Source: Deltaproteobacteria bacterium (lineage in GTDB: Bacteria > Myxococcota > B64-G9). From it: 6,322 bases of DNA. Both the position numbers and the translations under genes were made by a program. The stretch lies in assembly GCA_030591745.1 (NCBI GenBank), contig JAUVAM010000252.1, positions 1 to 6,322 on the forward strand, written 5' to 3'. This document shows, in pieces, positions 4,862 through 6,322 of the stretch. The stretch's first letter is position 1, and the number at the start of each line of letters is the position of its first letter. The notes under the pieces were generated by a model, which was not told where the DNA came from, did not search any database, and saw only the letters and a program-made list of their open reading frames with translations.

Positions 4862-6322
4862 CTATACCTTCCCACCCAAGGAAAGCTCGTCGATGACTTG
4901 CATTACCATACCCAGCTCATCGACCCTTTCTATTATCTCACTCTGTCGCGGCGCGCCGCCGAGATGAAGAAGGGCACTGACGCCACAATTGGCCAACATA
5001 TCCACATCCTCAGCAAAACGAAAAGAGCTGTCGCAAGCCACGGCCTTTCGTCCAACTGCCGCCACGAGCCTCGGCTTGACCGCCACGATTGCCTCCCGCA
5101 AACTCGTCTGGGCCCAGGCCGCGGCCACCAGACGATTGGGTTCCGATGCGACAAGAGCCAAACCAGGCAGCTGGCGCACAAGACGCCAGGCCAAGGCCAG
5201 AGCGTCAAGCTCATCAGCCTCGGGCTGTCTCCGGCTAAGCAATTCCACCTCTGGATCATATTCCCCACCCGGCCAACCGCGCATCATGCCCCAACGGGTA
5301 GAACGACAGGCCATGGCCACAGGCGGGACCTCATCCATGGGCGTTTGTAATAAACGAATGCGGGTTCTTCCAAGTTCCGCCCGGGCTTCCGCTGAAAAAG
5401 CCGGTGCCACCACGGCCTCTATGAAGGCCGCCCCAAAAGCCTTCGCCAAAGCAGGATCGACCTCCCGGTTCAAACCAACCACCGAACCGAAAGCACCTCG
5501 CGGATCCGATCGCCTGGCATGGGAAAATCCGTCTCCCATGCTCACCCCCTCAGTGACACGCTCGAAACCACACAAACCACCATTGTGGGCCAAGAGAATC
5601 GCGGGTGCCTCCATGCCCGAAAGACAACCGACTGCGAGGTCGGCATCCACCAGGACTCGAGGCGTGACCGGCGGGCCCGAATGCTGAAGCAACTCTTGGC
5701 TTTGCTCCGTCTTGGCGGTGTAAAGACCGAAACGCCAGCCTCCCCTGCCCCTCAGCTCAACTTCATCAGAACGCCTGGTTTGCACAACCCAACTTTCGGG
5801 GGCCCCCTCATCCGCCTCACGCTGCCAGCCGGGCGTCAAGCTGGAGTCCAAACGACCCACCGTCATGAGAGCCTTGGCCGCCATACGCCGCCTGAAATGC
5901 AGATCAAAATCCGACTTTTCGTCCCAGCGATTCAGCACTTCCTCCAAGTCATCAAGATCGCAAACCGGAAGCACCCAGCGGTGATTCCACGCAGCCGCCC
6001 GCAACAACAAAGCCGCAGCCAAATCCTCAGGGCTCGGGGCATCGAAGTCAATGCTCTCAGGCAAGTCCATCACAAGCAAATCAATCCGCCGAAGCCCTTG
6101 AAGCTCCAGCCTTTCGCGATGGACCGAATCCCCCCAGCGACCCAGCAAAGCCCCCTGGATACGCGGGTGCAATAACTTGAGCACAGCATCATCCTCTGCA
6201 CCTCCCGTCGCGGCATACGCGGGCGGCCTGGCCAAGGGTACCCCGGCATCCATCAAGACCCGTGCGGTCTCCCCGAAGGCCATCAATTCCTGACCTCGGG
6301 CCACCCAGTCCTTGCCAAGGGA
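4862..6322 (-). CDS. Degenerate PurH-family protein (probable bifunctional purine-synthesis pseudoenzyme), 5' end outside window
   Basis: By eye this protein aligns with PurH (AICAR transformylase/IMP cyclohydrolase) along its whole length. Numbering is from the GTG at 6304 as residue 1. The MGS-like domain shows GETARVLMDAG (family GGTAKLL..AG), LKLLHPRIQGALL (VKTLHPKVHGGIL), RIDLLVMDL and LLRAAAWNH (MLRAAAKNH). The linker helix MAAKALMTVGRLDSS matches LAIKAFEHTAAYDS. The transformylase half keeps AHNGGLCG (VKHTNPCG), DPRGAFGSVVGLNREVD (267-283), SRRQPEADEL (357-366), CDSSFRFAEDVD (424-435), and a C-terminal GG..R..E(I/V)I......DE.G block. Key catalytic residues are missing: Lys-His is His240-Asn241, the Asn of KSN is Leu382, the RYGENPHQ signature near 184-195 is absent, and the cyclohydrolase Lys is Trp106. 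The frame is intact, so this is not a simple pseudogene. The reading frame stays open to 6322 and the missing N-terminal strand of PurH should lie upstream, so GTG 6304 is probably not the real start. Total length would be near 500, slightly short of the usual 510-530. The stop is TAG at 4862-4864. Any function is inference. Confidence 0.85.
   Translation of the reverse strand, partial: SLGKDWVARGQELMAFGETARVLMDAGVPLARPPAYAATGGAEDDAVLKLLHPRIQGALLGRWGDSVHRERLELQGLRRIDLLVMDLPESIDFDAPSPEDLAAALLLRAAAWNHRWVLPVCDLDDLEEVLNRWDEKSDFDLHFRRRMAAKALMTVGRLDSSLTPGWQREADEGAPESWVVQTRRSDEVELRGRGGWRFGLYTAKTEQSQELLQHSGPPVTPRVLVDADLAVGCLSGMEAPAILLAHNGGLCGFERVTEGVSMGDGFSHARRSDPRGAFGSVVGLNREVDPALAKAFGAAFIEAVVAPAFSAEARAELGRTRIRLLQTPMDEVPPVAMACRSTRWGMMRGWPGGEYDPEVELLSRRQPEADELDALALAWRLVRQLPGLALVASEPNRLVAAAWAQTSLREAIVAVKPRLVAAVGRKAVACDSSFRFAEDVDMLANCGVSALLHLGGAPRQSEIIERVDELGMVMQVIDELSLGGKV

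Noticed and set aside
4989..6175. Plus-strand frames of 232 and 218 codons opposite the PurH-like gene
   Set aside because: No recognisable motifs; the opposite strand aligns with PurH across the same region.
6283..6304. GTG at 6304 or ATG at 6283 as the true start of the PurH-like protein
   Set aside because: The frame stays open to the window edge and the visible residues already align to PurH after its first strand, so about 15-20 N-terminal residues should lie upstream. AAGGA before the GTG could still act as a ribosome site, so this is not excluded with certainty.
4862..6322. PurH-like gene as a decaying pseudogene
   Set aside because: There is no stop or frameshift over nearly 490 codons, fold motifs are well kept, and losses are concentrated at catalytic positions, which is not what random decay looks like.

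Overview
The window holds five genes, all on the minus strand, packed end to end with almost no untranslated DNA. In transcription order (right to left) they are: a PurH-family protein entering from beyond the right edge (6322 to 4862), a large zinc-ribbon/GYF-like/TPR membrane protein (4843 to 2021), purD (2004, or possibly 2019, to 718), purE (721 to 209), and the beginning of an LptF/LptG-type permease (194 to 1) that runs off the left edge. The junctions are 18 bp, 1 to 16 bp, a 4-bp ATGA overlap, and 14 bp. This looks like one polycistronic unit whose promoter lies outside the window. No stretch over 300 bases lacks a gene, and I see no terminator, RNA gene, mobile element or CRISPR.

Organism (inference): the DNA is moderately GC-rich, and the LptF/G permease implies a diderm bacterium. 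A protein joining an MJ0042-type zinc ribbon, low-complexity Pro/Gln linkers, a GYF-like domain, one membrane helix and a long TPR array is a style common in myxobacterial and related delta-proteobacterial-type lineages. I cannot name a genus.

Functionally, PurD (step 2) and PurE (N5-CAIR mutase) look intact, and purK is not beside purE. The main surprise is the rightmost gene. From end to end it follows the PurH fold (MGS-like IMP cyclohydrolase domain plus AICAR transformylase domain). Yet nearly every catalytic residue of both active sites is replaced: the transformylase Lys-His pair is His-Asn, the essential Asn is Leu, and the cyclohydrolase Lys of AAAKNH is Trp. It looks like a full-length PurH pseudoenzyme, kept under coding constraint and placed in a purine operon. 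Next to it, translated from its own strong ribosome binding site 18 bp downstream, is the membrane-anchored TPR protein. That protein carries four copies of a DPFA motif and a 12-bp tandem repeat encoding Met/Ala-Pro-Pro-Gln. A pseudo-PurH and a membrane scaffold between purine genes is the candidate undescribed system. Its function is unknown and should be treated as a hypothesis.
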